Source: Heterobasidion occidentale (lineage: Eukaryota; Basidiomycota; Agaricomycetes; Russulales; Bondarzewiaceae). Taken from it: a DNA stretch of 64,000 nucleotides. Made by a program: the position numbers and the translations under genes. Below, in pieces: positions 22,456 to 33,431 of the stretch (position 1 is its first letter; each line of letters begins with the position of its first letter). The notes below the pieces were generated by a model. That model was given only the letters and a program-made list of their open reading frames with translations. It had not been told where the DNA came from and made no database searches. Location of the stretch: assembly GCA_039111635.1 (NCBI GenBank), contig JBCAQO010000014.1, forward strand, positions 1,612,001 through 1,676,000. The letters are read 5' to 3'.

Positions 22456-23180
22456 AGGCCCAGAGCGCGTGAGAGGCGGGTGCAGTCCGGCGGCGGCATA
22501 CATACACACGCGAGGGACACGGAGACTGTTTGGTGCACTGATTGGACCCACACGCTAGCCAGAGAACGGACTCTTCTGCACCCACATTTTTTATTACCCG
22601 TCTTACCCAGCTTCTCCTCAACATCTCCTCTGCTCGTACCGTCGCCACCCTGCCTTTCTACCGCTTACGTATTATACTCTTTTTTGTTCGATCGATACCC
22701 TCAACATCGAACGTACGCTCGTTTGACCCTTGACTCCCTGTTTGGCCCGGCCCGTCACGTTTCGATTCTGTCCGCTTTCCTCTTCTTCTTTAACGTGTTC
22801 AAGTACGACGATCAGATGCTAGTCATCATATACACGCAGTGTTCGATCCGCTCTGTCGTCCAGAGGTAGGTCTGTTTAGGTGTTTCTCCGGGGTTTACGC
22901 GGTCGACGATATATACGGCCACCCATATATCTGCATGGAGCCGCCGTGTCATTCCTACGACGAAGTCAAGCTCCTTGGTTCTTTTGCACTGCCGTGTGCG
23001 AGGTCTATTTCTGAATCATTAGCTTTCCTGCGCACTGCGCAACCCTGCGCAACCCTGTTTTTCGGACGTGTGGACACAGACTGCGACTTGAGTGAGACAA
23101 TTTCAGGAAAGACCGAGCCCGAGCTACACGTGACAGACGCGTCGCGTCTGCGTCCCGTTGACCTTTTTCCAGTCACTGTC
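22456..23180. other. Intergenic region between ROT1 and the Sos7-like gene
   Basis: No coding exon recognised. CGCACTGCGCAACCCTGCGCAACCC near 23030-23055 is a short direct repeat of the TGCGCAACC type. The open frame that crosses into the next gene starts before its likely ATG and is not taken as coding upstream of 23181. Confidence 0.4.
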
Positions 23181-24438
23181 ATGTCAACACCACAGCCAAC
23201 AGACCAAGCTGCCTTCAACTTGGATGCAGCCAAGGCACTGAAATCAAAACTGGAGGGTTTGGGATTGCACATATCGAATATCCGGGACGAGTTCAACTCG
23301 AAACCTGTTGATGGCCTGGAGGATTGGCTAGGGGAGGGTTTAGGGAGCAAGATCCCATCAGCCATCGCCGCGGACGTGGCATCGCAAATGGTACGTGGCT
23401 TGGGTTTGAAATGCAGCTAGAACGACTGACTCCTAGTGTGCCGTCTAGTCCTTTCTGCGCAAACTCAAGTTCCAGTACCTGGAACAGAATGCTAAGCATC
23501 AGTACATCAAGACCATCGTCAACGATGAGGCACCGATGATCACTGCAGACGACAACGAGGCACTCATGATCAGCAATCAACGTAAAAAGGAGGGCCTGAA
23601 GGCGGCAAAGTTGAGGCTTGCGGAGAAATATCAGGATATACGGCGGTTGGCGCCTTTGGTTGAGCATGGTGAGAGCGTCACGGTCGTATGTGCACACGGG
23701 TGCCCTGACACAAGCTCTGATGAATAGACTACAACAGGGCGAAAGAACTGGGAAACGAGGCTGTGGCGTTGGCGCAAAGCATCATCGATGCTCGACTGGC
23801 CATCACGCGGCTCCGGCAGGCGCATCCCCAGCCGCGGCTGACCATTCCCACCGCGGAGGAGCACTTGGCCGCGCAGATCACGGAGATGCAAGAGCTGGAG
23901 GACAAGCTCCGAGACGCGAGCGATCAGGTGGCGAGGGTCAGGGATAGCGTGAAGGAGGGCTCGAAGGAGATGGAGAGGCTGAGCGTCGAGCGGGCGGAAT
24001 TGGCTGGGACGTGAAGGCGCGAGGATACGGGGCGGACGATCGAAGAGCGGCCTCACTCTGTGAACAGTACGTTGCCCTCATGCCGTCTTCATAGTTGAGA
24101 TGTTTTTTTAACGGCGCCTCGCGTTTAGATACAGCGCTGCGTTGGCTCTTCATCGCGGGCTAGTTTCCATGGGCTCGTCTCAGTCTGTGGCTGAGAACGA
24201 GCTCAGGCTTACTTATCTCCTCGAACACAACGGGGCGCGATCTCGGACGCTAGAACCGAGGAAGGTTCACGTCGTACTATTATTTCAGCCCACCGCGCGA
24301 CAGCTGGTTGAGGCACGGGTCGAGGGCGCGGACACTGGGGACATCTCGAGCATTATCGGCGCGTACGTAGAAGCAAACGACGTGCCGGGTGTGGTAGGTG
24401 CTGTATTAGCAAGATGTCGGGCGACATCGTCTATCTGA
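23181..24438 (+). CDS. Sos7-like kinetochore coiled-coil protein (apparent frame break near 24000)
   Basis: Likely partner of the kinetochore scaffold Spc7/KNL1 (Sos7 in fission yeast, Kre28 in budding yeast). Start MSTPQPTDQAAFNLDAAKAL at 23181. After an intron at about 23391-23449 comes SFLRKLKFQYLEQNAKHQYI, resembling the conserved LRFSY-EQ-KEKFLR block of the family. Long charged heptad-like stretches follow (AAKLRLAEKYQDIRRLA; ITEMQELEDKLRDASDQVAR), a coiled coil. The C-terminal globular part has YSAALALHRGLVSMGSSQSV, AENELRLTYLLEH and VEANDVPGVVGAVLARCRA, stop at 24436. Between ERAELAGT (stop at 24012) and KARGYGADDRRAASLCEQ the frame shifts by one and no suitable splice pair was found. 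This is either a frameshift allele or a base error. Family assignment is by motif memory. Confidence 0.6.
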
Positions 24439-26394
24439 GCCTTGTATATCGTATGTAATTCTTATATCCACATCTACATTCTCTTATCGGGACTAGTGAC
24501 TCGCTCGCGTAGTAGGACGCGGTCATATAGGGATTATAGGATTTTTGTATCTCACGGAGAGCTGGAAAAATAAAATATATATTAGAAAGGAGAGTGACCG
24601 GGATGGAAACGGCCCGGGATGTACAACTACAGCACCTGCCGAATCGGACGCGCCCGCCTACTACAACGCTTGAACGTATCAATCTCGCCATCGGGGCTAC
24701 GAACTGCGGGGCAGCAGGAGAGAAGTCTATGGATGCGTAAAGGCGTCACAGACGCAACTTCTGACGGTTGCGTGCTGCAGACTTGGCGCCGTGTTTTCGC
24801 CGAGGAGGGTAGAGGGTAGGCTCTGTGTGTCTGCGAGATTTCTCCTGGGGTGGGCGCAGGTTACTCATATGTGCGGGGAGAGCGGCGTAGAGGTTCCATA
24901 CAGATAGACAGACGGGATGTCTTGGATACTGTAGCGCTGTGCATCAAGCGGTGTGGTAACTTCGATGCCAGAGGGGCTATCATATCAGGGATGGGCGCAA
25001 GTCGGAGGAGCACTTTCAAGGTGTCGTCCTTATCATAACCCCGACAGGCAGATACCTCGGCGCTTGCTGGTGGTGGTCAACTATGTTTGCGAAGGCTAGA
25101 CTCGACGGATGACGAAGACCCGCGTCCCTACCAGTAGTTGTTCGATTGGCGTCGATAACCCGCTTCGGGCGGGTGAGATGGGCGGCCGAAGAGCCGCAGT
25201 ACTGGGAGACAACCTCCTTTATGCCTATGTTAGGAAATGCAGCAGGGCCGTCCGAGGAGTCATGGGCGATAGAAGAGCGAAGCGAACACACCGTCAAGGG
25301 CCGTCGTCTGGCGCCCACACGTCGTAAGGGGTGCGTGTGCGCCGCGCACAGTCATGCGAGGCCTCGATCGATGGTAGCGAGTGCCTCAATGGGTAGCGAA
25401 GCCATCCTCTGTGCCCGAGATGAGCGTGGAGGCACGCATGGAGGCTCGAGATGAAGCACTGGACCAGGGCTGTATACAAAGGGGAGTCTTCGGCGGAAGG
25501 GTGGTGCGATGATCGCGGGCGAAATGGCTCGTGAGGGGTAGATGTAGGCGGGGCGAAGGGGGCGGTTCATTTGTGGGGAAATTGAACGCGGGGAAACAGG
25601 CTCGGCAATAGCTGAAAGTCGCTCGGGTCGCCCAGTGCCTGAGGCCGGCTAGGCTCTTTTCGATATAGGCTAAAGGAGGGAATAGGGAACTATTAGAGCG
25701 CGATATGTTCGTGTGGACGTGAAGGGTGGAAGAAGTGCCGGAAAGCGATGGGGAATGTGTCGATGAAGGGCAATGTGAGCATCGTCTGTGGTAAAATGAA
25801 TCTGTCACCTGCAGCACGGTGAAGCAAAAAAGTGAAGCACAGCATCACATGGTAGTGTCCTAAGACAGCAGGGAGAAATCATCAGACGTTCGAAGATGGA
25901 AAAAGGCAATCCAGTACTGGGAGGCCCTAGGAAGCTCATATCCGATGGCCTTCCGCAGGGTCACAAGCACACAGGTACAGCAGCAGACTCACATAATTGT
26001 GCGAGAAAGGTTCGTGAAATAGTGATCAAATCTGGACCGATTCAAACTTTAGAAGAAGAGCATAGAATTCAAGCGGTGAACGTACAGGGACAGGCACAGC
26101 GCTCTTCCTGTGGACCTTGCTAATAGGAAGGCATGTAGATATGATTAGTATGGATGTATCCAAGACTGTACGGCCCATTAATCGCTTGGATTGTTATCTC
26201 CTCCAGCCTGTCATTATTCGCCTTGAATTCAGCGATTCACATTCAGTTCTGTCTGGGCCCAGACGTCATCATAAGCAATAGGAGCAAGCCTCAGAGTGTT
26301 ATGCAGGAACAATATGTCGCTTTCAAGTCGCAAGTTGCGTTCTACTTGCGGTGTATGCTGTCCCCGAATATGTGTGGTTAAGCGCGTTAACTGA
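24439..26394. other. Gene-poor stretch, nothing recognised
   Basis: Nearly 2 kb without a recognisable gene. Open frames on both strands (for example 25386-25817 minus) have compositions and repeats expected of random GC-rich DNA. Lower-confidence exons of the kinase gene may begin near its right end. Confidence 0.4.
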
Positions 26395-26422
26395 GTGTCA
26401 ACTGCCTCTGTGGATGAGCTGG

Positions 26423-26514
26423 CCGGGGCAGCCCGGACTCCGGAGTATGCCGGGACACCTGAAATTGAGTATTACGTAACGGCTAGGCACTCCGGACGGA
26501 TCAGGAGCTGCCCC
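26423..26514. repeat. Imperfect inverted repeat upstream of the kinase gene
   Basis: Arms of about 28-31 bases (26423-26450 and 26484-26514) pair with a few mismatches around GGGGCAGC and TCCGGAGT; the loop is about 33 nt. The left arm contains the perfect palindrome ACTCCGGAGT, a possible zinc-cluster factor site. Confidence 0.5.
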
Positions 26515-27125
26515 GCATCGCTCTCTTCTTCCCCTACCACAACCACTGCAGACACCCCTGTACACCATAACTTTACTATTCTTCCATCCAACGTTCACAA
26601 CAGCGCCCTATATCCTATCGAAAGCAATCTTAGTCTGCGATACGCGAATTTCGCTCCCGAACAGTTTTTCGAAGCGACAGCAATAGTCGGTGAGAGCGCT
26701 TTTTGCTGAGAAGCCGCATAAATCTTTGTCAAGAGCAAAGCATTGAACGAGTATCTCGCACTCTATCAGGTGAGCTATCTTTATGCACTAAGGATGTTTG
26801 GGACATTCGGGATATCTCACAGTCTGATCCTGTGAATTATTCTGAGGAATCACTGTACCGCCATCTCATTGATGACGCCGTTGTTCCCATCACTTTCCGA
26901 GAAATGCTATCTCGTTATTAATCTCTCTGGTACCCTTTCTAGCGGAAAACACAATAAGATTTATTTCTTTGAACTCTCAAGTAACACGAGAGACGAGAAA
27001 CGAGCCGTGCAACAGAAATCAACTTTCAGATCTTCATATTGGGTGAGCATTTATCACGGTCTATCTATGTCCAGCATAATTGGCTCATCGAGCCTAGACA
27101 GCTGGTATCGTGTCGTTTCACTTTC

Positions 27126-29523
27126 ATGATATCAGGAATTAATCGACCCGATTCCGGCAACCTCTCGCACCTTGACGGGTTTTCGATCCTTTCAAACCGA
27201 CCCAGGATCTCCACTCTACTCTCCCACGCCCACGACGAGCATGCATCAAACCAGTTTGGCGATCGTGACCAGATTGTCTCTGAAGAGCTCCTCTCAGAGG
27301 AAGAATCAGAGTCACATTTGACTGCAGCTTCGGCCCCTGTCTATGATGCCTTTCCTTCCTTATCCACCTCTCTATCTCAGGACACCGATATGTCTATGTC
27401 TCCGGCTGCTATGTTCCTGTCTGCCTTCAGTCCCGCCACGTCACTGGCACCTCTACCAGATGACGAAGGGGAAGAGATCAATGGTTACAAACTTGGTGGC
27501 ATCATTGGCTATGGCGGCTTCTCTTCTATCAGGCGCGCTAACGATTTATCAGGCAGCACAGTTGCTGTCAAGATTGTTAGACGCTCTGACTTGTCGAAGT
27601 CCAACAACCCCTCTTTGGCCCGGAAGAGGCTGAACAATGAAGCTGCCATCTGGGAAACTTTGTCACACGAGCATATCCTTCCGCTCTTCCATTCGGCACA
27701 CACGCCGTATGCTGACTTCTTTGTCATGCTCTATTGCCCCGCAGGTTCTCTTTATGATATCCTGAAGCGTGATGGGCGGCCGGCGCTCCCTCACGACGAC
27801 GCGGGGATGATGTTCAGGCAGGTAGTGCGAGGGTTACGGTATTTGCACGATGTGATGGGACTTGTGCATGGCGACATCAAATTAGAGAATGTGCTTGTCG
27901 ATGAAATGGGTGTATGCAGAATAGGAGATTTCGGAATGGCGAGGAAGATTGGCGAGGTGGATGAGAATGAGCAGGAGCTTGTGCGTCGACAGCAGTCGGT
28001 CAATAGAGAACGCAGCCCTGCACAGCTCATTCATTCAAAGCGACAGCTCAAGACTACCTTGCCTGTTCATCTCTCGCTTATGCGCCATCACAGCGGTCCT
28101 CGCCATCGTAACTCATCCCCGCTTCCTTCTTCGCAAACTGTTCCGCCTCCGCATGTCGCCTACGAATTTCAACCAGGTTCTTTGCCGTATGCGTCACCTG
28201 AATTGTTACTCCCATCGTCGGCCTCTCATCCCTACGAACCGCACCCTGCGCAAGATATTTGGGCATTGGGTGTGATGCTTTTTGCGCTTTTCACCGGGCG
28301 CCTGCCATTCATGGATTCTTTCGAACCGAGGTTGCAAATGAAGATCTTGCACGGTAAGTCCACGCAGCTACATGATGTTTACCACCTTGGCGTTTACGTA
28401 CTTTGCCATGATATAAGGTGTGTTCGATATGCCTGCAGGCATTGGCCGCGGAGCTGAGCTTGTCCTGCAAGGTTGCCTCGAACGTTCTGTAGCACATCGT
28501 TGGGATATCGCCGCTGTCGATGAGGTGGGGTGGAGCGTCGGCTCCGGGCCGCAAGAGGAAGAATCAGCGGCAGACAAAGAGATCACCTTAATGGTCCGCG
28601 AAGCGCAGCAGAGCCGCCCTGCGTCAGGTTCGAGAAGCGCACTCGCGTCGGTGTCACGTTCGCGATCTCGCGCACGCAACATCGAAGATGACGCGGAATC
28701 AAGCCATCTGCGTGCACGTTCGTCATCCCGTCACACAACGAGTGCCATTAGCCGGTCGACATCTTCCAGGAGCGACGGCACGCCTTCGCTGTCCATTCCG
28801 TCCTTCTCTGCCCTCACCCACTCTATCTTCAGCACCTTTTCTTCTTCGTCATCATCTGGTGAACATGGATCTTCATCTTCCGGCTTTCCGCGACAGCCTG
28901 TTGAGCGCGGGCGTAACCCTGCCAAAGATCAGGTGCGAGCGCGCTTGTCCTCGCGCTCGCCGAGTCCTAGCATGGCGCCCATGACGCCGACTGATTCTTT
29001 GCTCGCCGTGGATGCCAAGAAGCATACCCCGTTCATCCTCTCTCCTGAACGCAACACGTCGCGGGGCCGCAGGAGCTTCCGTGCACGCTCCGAAGACTGT
29101 CAACATCCACTGCTGCGATCCCACGGCGTTGACTCTGAGCTCGACGTATTGGACGAGACAAGTCGATGGACGTTATCTCCCGATGCGCGTAGCAGGAGTG
29201 GAAGGGCCGACTCCGTAGGTGGCTTGCGTTCTCGCAGCCGCAACTACATAGTGGACGAGGACACAGAGGGGCTCGAGTCGCAACTGGCAAAGGGAAAGCG
29301 GGCAGGAAGCACACCGCCTGCTCGGACGACCCCGTGGAATCTGCCGCGATCGCGCGCGAGCGTCGAATTGTCTCCGGCGATGTCTATGGCCCATTCGTCT
29401 CCGCACTTTGATGGCTTGCACGGCTTAACCTCTGGGTCGACTCCCATTGCTATCCCACCGAGCGGGGGAAGGAGCAGGAGCGTCGATGTGGATGCGCGCG
29501 GAAGGCGGCACTTGCGGATGTGA
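27126..29523 (+). CDS. Serine/threonine protein kinase with HGD catalytic loop and Ser/Arg-rich tail
   Basis: Cytoplasmic or nuclear protein kinase, probably CAMK-like; substrate unknown. The first ATG in the open exon is at 27126. The kinase domain starts near residue 120: glycine loop GGIIGYGGFSSIRRA, VAVKIVRR lysine, AIWETLSHEHILPLFH, YCPAGSLYDILKRDGRPALP, catalytic loop VHGDIKLENVLVDE, DFGMARKIG and SLPYASPELLLPSS, then DIWALGVMLFALFTGRLPF. The catalytic loop has Gly in place of the usual Arg (HGD). About 80 residues are inserted between DFG and the APE-like SPE, containing basic and proline-rich sequence. One intron (28354-28417) splits HG/VFDMPAG. The 360-residue tail is Ser/Arg-rich with many SRSRSR and SSSS runs, probably disordered and phosphorylated. 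Coding text just upstream (about 26640-26921, VSRTLSGELSLCTKDVWDIR) may be earlier exons; this was not settled. Confidence 0.78.
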
Positions 29524-30174
29524 GTGTCCCGTCCGTCTATCCCTCGGCCATCATCAGGGATCTGTACAAAAGTAGGGAGTCTTTCACTGTGCATACGTTG
29601 ACGCGTCCCTTGGGTTCATATTTATCGTCGCCCGACACCTGTTGACATCTTTCCACATCTGACACCAATATGGCGTGTTGTTTTATATGATCACGACATA
29701 GGACGTACATTTATTCAAACCACCCCCTCTCTCCCATGTAGCTCTTCGGTCGTCTTGCATAACTTTATTGCTGCCCACCACCGGGGTCTTTCACTTGCTT
29801 TCTGTAACACTTGGTAATCGTCTTTTGACTGTTTGTGTCTTCCATGTGTACGTTAGGTTCATACCGTACATATACCCATCTACTTCACTTCTCTAGTGTC
29901 TCCTTTCTATATCCTGATTTACTCCCTATGCAATTCAAAGATAATTTTGAAAATTCGCCGTGCTTGGTGGTGAGCGCAGTATGTCCTGGATTATACAACT
30001 GTAAATTCAGCGGCAGTGCCCCTTTACACATAGGAGAGTATCATCACGAGACCCGTACACAAATGCTGCCCAGCGATATTTCAGCTTGAAATGAGGTGCC
30101 GGCGCTTCTCAATGTTATGGCTTCACGATACGTTTGGCAAAGTCGGACATCAAAGACCATAAGGCATGCCGAAT
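29524..30174. other. Convergent intergenic region between the kinase gene and HIS1
   Basis: Must hold both 3' ends. AT-rich toward 30120; no coding exon recognised. Confidence 0.45.
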
Positions 30175-31372
30175 TTACACTCTACAATTATCCAAGTTGA
30201 ATATTAAGATATCCTCCGCACCGATCTCGACTAGCTTGTCCATCGTCGTGGCCATCGCAGACTTGATCACCATCGCACTGACCGCGACCCAATCGGTGTC
30301 CTCGAGCGGGCTGACTGTCGGGGCGCGGCGACCAGGGGTGACGATTGCAGCGTCGTGAAGCTTGGCCCGGGGGATGTTGTACTCGCAGACGACGTACTTG
30401 CTGGCGGCGATGACGCCGGCGATGCGGGACGTGATCAGGTTGATGAGGGGGGTGAGGGTGGGGTGTTTTGGGACGCTGGACTTGACGAGGACGGCTTCGG
30501 ATTGGAGAACAGTGGCGATGGCGTGCAGGCCAGCTGCGCGCATCGTTTCGCCCGATTCTGGGTGCGGGTCAGAGTGGGTGCGAGAACAAAGGCGGTGTCA
30601 TCCACATACCAACGAGATCAACTATAAGGAGAATGTGTCAGCGAGACAGGGCGGACAGACAGACAAAAGGCGTACCGATTCCATCTGCTAGGCCCAACGC
30701 GCAGGCCGCCTCGACGCTCCCGCCGACATACTCGATTTTTGTGCGCTCCCCATCCGCCTTTTGCAGCCGATCGTCGATCGCGCCGAAGTAGCTCCCGGAG
30801 AGCACCTCGAAGCTGGTCACGACGCGCTTGCCCGCGAGGTCCTCGACGGTCTGAATGGGCCGGCCTCGGGGACCTGCACCTGCAGCGCGCACTTGCCGAA
30901 GCCCAGGCGGAGCGCTTCGGTGACGTGGTGCTCCATTTTGGCTTCGAGAATAACGTCGTGCCCTGTGATGCCGAGGTCGACGTTGCCTTGGCCTACGAAG
31001 GATGGGATGTCGGATGCGGGGAGGAAAACCCTGTGCATGTGTGTGATTAGCTATAGATCGGATGATGAACCGCAAGATTTGATGTGCCTTACAATGCGAT
31101 GGGGTGGTTCAGAACAAGGGCGACATCTAGTCTATTGTGTCTCCGGAATTGTATGTCGGCTCCTAAAACGGGTTCAGCGACATATCGCGAACACGAAAGG
31201 GTTAGACTCACTCACCAGACAGGAGCTCGAGGCATTTTTCGTGAAGACGGCCTGTAAGTCGCGTCAAGGTCGTGATCAACGTTCCCAAAACTTGATTCTA
31301 CACACCCTTCTTGGGGATTGCGAAGAGAAGACGGCCGTTGAGCGCGTCTGGATCTAGTAACGGCTCAATCAT
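30175..31372 (-). CDS. HIS1: ATP phosphoribosyltransferase, first step of histidine synthesis (apparent frame break)
   Basis: Catalyses ATP plus PRPP to phosphoribosyl-ATP in the cytosol; normally feedback-inhibited by histidine. Start ATG at 31372: MIEPLLDPDALNGRLLFAIP, then KKGRLHEKCLELLSG over a small second exon. Further exons give IQFRRHNRLDVALVLNHPIA, LVFLPASDIPSFVGQGNVDL, GITGHDVILEAK and CALQVQVPEAGP. The core VEDLAGKRVVTSFEVLSGSY and VGGSVEAACALGLADGI follow. A 12-nt exon (30621-30610, giving VDLV) sits between two GT-AG introns. The regulatory domain ends MRAAGLHAIATVLQSEAVLV .. VTPGRRAPTVSPLEDTDWVA .. IFNLDNCRV, stop at 30175. Between VPEAGP and IQTVEDL the frame is off by one base (about 30862) and no intron fits. 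Otherwise the gene is full-length and conserved, so a sequence error is a live option. Confidence 0.85.
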
Positions 31373-31755
31373 GTCAGTGGTTGTTATCAGGAAGCTGTAC
31401 ACTGAAATCTCCCGCACTCATGGTCAAAGAAGCCATTCAAATAACCAATTCGAGATCTCTACGCGGTCGCCACGCTTGTGCAGGGAGGAACGTTTGGCGG
31501 GTGTGCTCATCTCGAGTCACTGCGCCGAGAAATTTCGTGCCATGCTCGCTCCAAAAGGAAATCGATGACAAATGTGAGTCCGCTGCGGCAGGCTGCGGCG
31601 AGTCTGCGGCGCTCCTTCTACTTTGTCTTCCATTTCTAATAGTCAAAGCTAAGACCCTTGCCACTGAGCCACTCGACCAAAATCTCGTATAAATTGCTCG
31701 CCATTGACGTTTGAAGCAATGCACTGCTCCTCTTTTCTGCTGGATTTCTCTCCTC
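31373..31755. other. Divergent intergenic region between HIS1 and copy E
   Basis: About 380 bp holding both promoters. A TATAAA at 31688-31693 lies 63 bp before the copy E start. A TGGCTCAGTGG-type sequence on the minus strand near 31665 resembles a Pol III A box but no matching B box was found. Confidence 0.5.
31688..31693 (+). promoter_or_regulatory. TATA box of copy E
   Basis: TATAAA, 63 bp upstream of the ATG at 31756. Confidence 0.5.
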
Positions 31756-33027
31756 ATGACATCACAACGCGCTGCGATTCTTGACGGACTGGACCCGGAG
31801 TCGTTTCGACAGCTCGTCATCCTAGACAGCGACGTCGAAGAATCTGTCGATACTGCCTTGACGAACACTTCGTGCATCGGGTCTTACAACTGGTCAGAAT
31901 CGGAAAAATATACGAAGCCCGTGATCGTGGTGCCGGGTACGCTCACCACGCCCAAACTTTGGCACTCGACGAGCTAACGTGTTATTCCCGTGTGTTAGGA
32001 GCACCCCGTCGGTGGTTGAACCTCAAAGCTCCGTTTGAGGTGGCAAGTGGACCGGCGGCGTATATGAACGAAAATGCCTTTCATCTTCCGGACATGCCTC
32101 TCCTGCCGCTCATCGCGGCCGTGGATGCTAGCGGCTCACAAGTCGATTGGCCTGCCCTTGACTTCGTTACAGATCGGGGCAACCTCCGAAGGTTGCTTCA
32201 ATGGGTCTCGGGGGGCTTCAATTCTAAGCCTGAACGCATCGACCTTCAGCTCGTGGGAGACCATACCGTTCTCATGAACCGCTGGGACCCCAAGGCCATT
32301 TGTCGCACACTGTCGGTCAACTTTGGTCGTGGCTTTGAGTCAACGGCAAGCGCCCCAGCCAAAAAAGGGTATTCTTCGTACTATCAGATCCTGAAATACG
32401 TGAGCCCCGACATTATTCTGGCGCCTGCTTTGGCACTTACGCGTTCGCTCTATTCTCAGGAACTTGGTGGACTGCACACGGTAGTCCGGTGCGAAGCAGA
32501 CGCATACCTCCCCGCACCCTCTGACGAGGAACAAACTTCTGGTGTTGCAGATACTAGAGCCGCGTCTGTCGATGCCTCTTCGCCGTTCCCTGCTCCGAAC
32601 TGCGCGCCTCTCCATATTCTGCAGAGCAGCGGTTCCCCGGTCCCCGCCTCCTCTTTGATCGAGCTGAAGGTCATCTCCAGTCGCAAAAGGCTGTGCGCCA
32701 TCGAACGCTACTCGTTCCCTCAGCTATATCTATCTCTGGTCTCAAACCTCTTCGTGGGCATTCACACTGACAGCGGTCACGAGGATCCGGGAGTATAGGC
32801 ACACACTGGAGCGCATCGACGTCCTGAAGGACAGGGCGGAGTCCCGGTTCCGGAAGCTTGTGCATACCCTGAAGCTCATTCAGCGGATGATGGTCGAGCG
32901 CGGCCCGCGATCCAAGTTAAGCCTGACTTTCAAAAAGAGCAACGCGACTGCTGGTATCATTGTGTATGCGATGAAGGACGATACTAACTTCCTTCCCGAA
33001 GAAGTCCTTGCTCGCTTCTCCCTTTAG
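31756..33027 (+). CDS. Unknown fungal protein family, dispersed copy E (frame break in last exon)
   Basis: Fifth copy of the family seen at 9.6-17 kb, diverged. Exon 1 starts MTSQRAAILDGLDPESFRQ and ends CIGSYNWSESEKYTKPVIVV PG. Exon 2 starts GAPRRWLNLKAPFEVASGPA and carries QVDWPALDFVTDRGNLRRLL and RIDLQLVGDHTVLMNRWD, ending GYSSYYQILKY. Exon 3 has LGGLHTVVRCEADAYLPAPS, SSLIELKVISSRKR and FPQLYLSLVSNLFVGIHTD. At about 32777 the frame changes by one base; after it the family end is clear: HTLERIDVLKDRAESRFRKL, LSLTFKKS and FLPEEVLARFSL, stop at 33025. The sequence after the break is well conserved, so the break is recent or a base error. Introns sit at the same places as in copies A-D. It is convergent with MFS copy M3, 400 bp away. 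Confidence 0.7.
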
Positions 33028-33431
33028 ATTTCATGCGCGCCATATGGACGGTCTTTGCCTAGAGTGGTCTGCGAATGAAAGTGCTGTAGAGCGTTCGGAA
33101 GTGACGAGTCGCTAACGAGTCGCATTTTGTCGCATTCATGACGGCTCAAAGCGCGAGAATCTGAATAGAGCCTGGCTTGCCATCGTACTTTCAAATAACA
33201 ACTCTCGATTTATTTTGCCCTCTCGAGAACATCTATTGATGCTGGCCTAAGCAAGAGCTTGAGACGATCGATCATTCCCGCCATGGGGAATTTTGACATG
33301 CGCGTGGTGCGATGGTGATGATGGGGCTGCGGCTCGAACCTCTTCTTTGCAGGCCCGTCTCACTTCCGGCGCGCGAATAAGGACATATACTGTCTTTTCA
33401 GACATGGCCAGAGCTCCGCGCAAAGGGCAGG

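Noticed and set aside
25386..25817. 143-codon Ser/Pro-rich open frame, minus strand
   Set aside because: Low-complexity text without motif or likely promoter.
31600..31690. Possible tRNA or SINE (TGGCTCAGTGG A-box-like sequence, minus strand)
   Set aside because: No B box or acceptor stem was found at the right distance.
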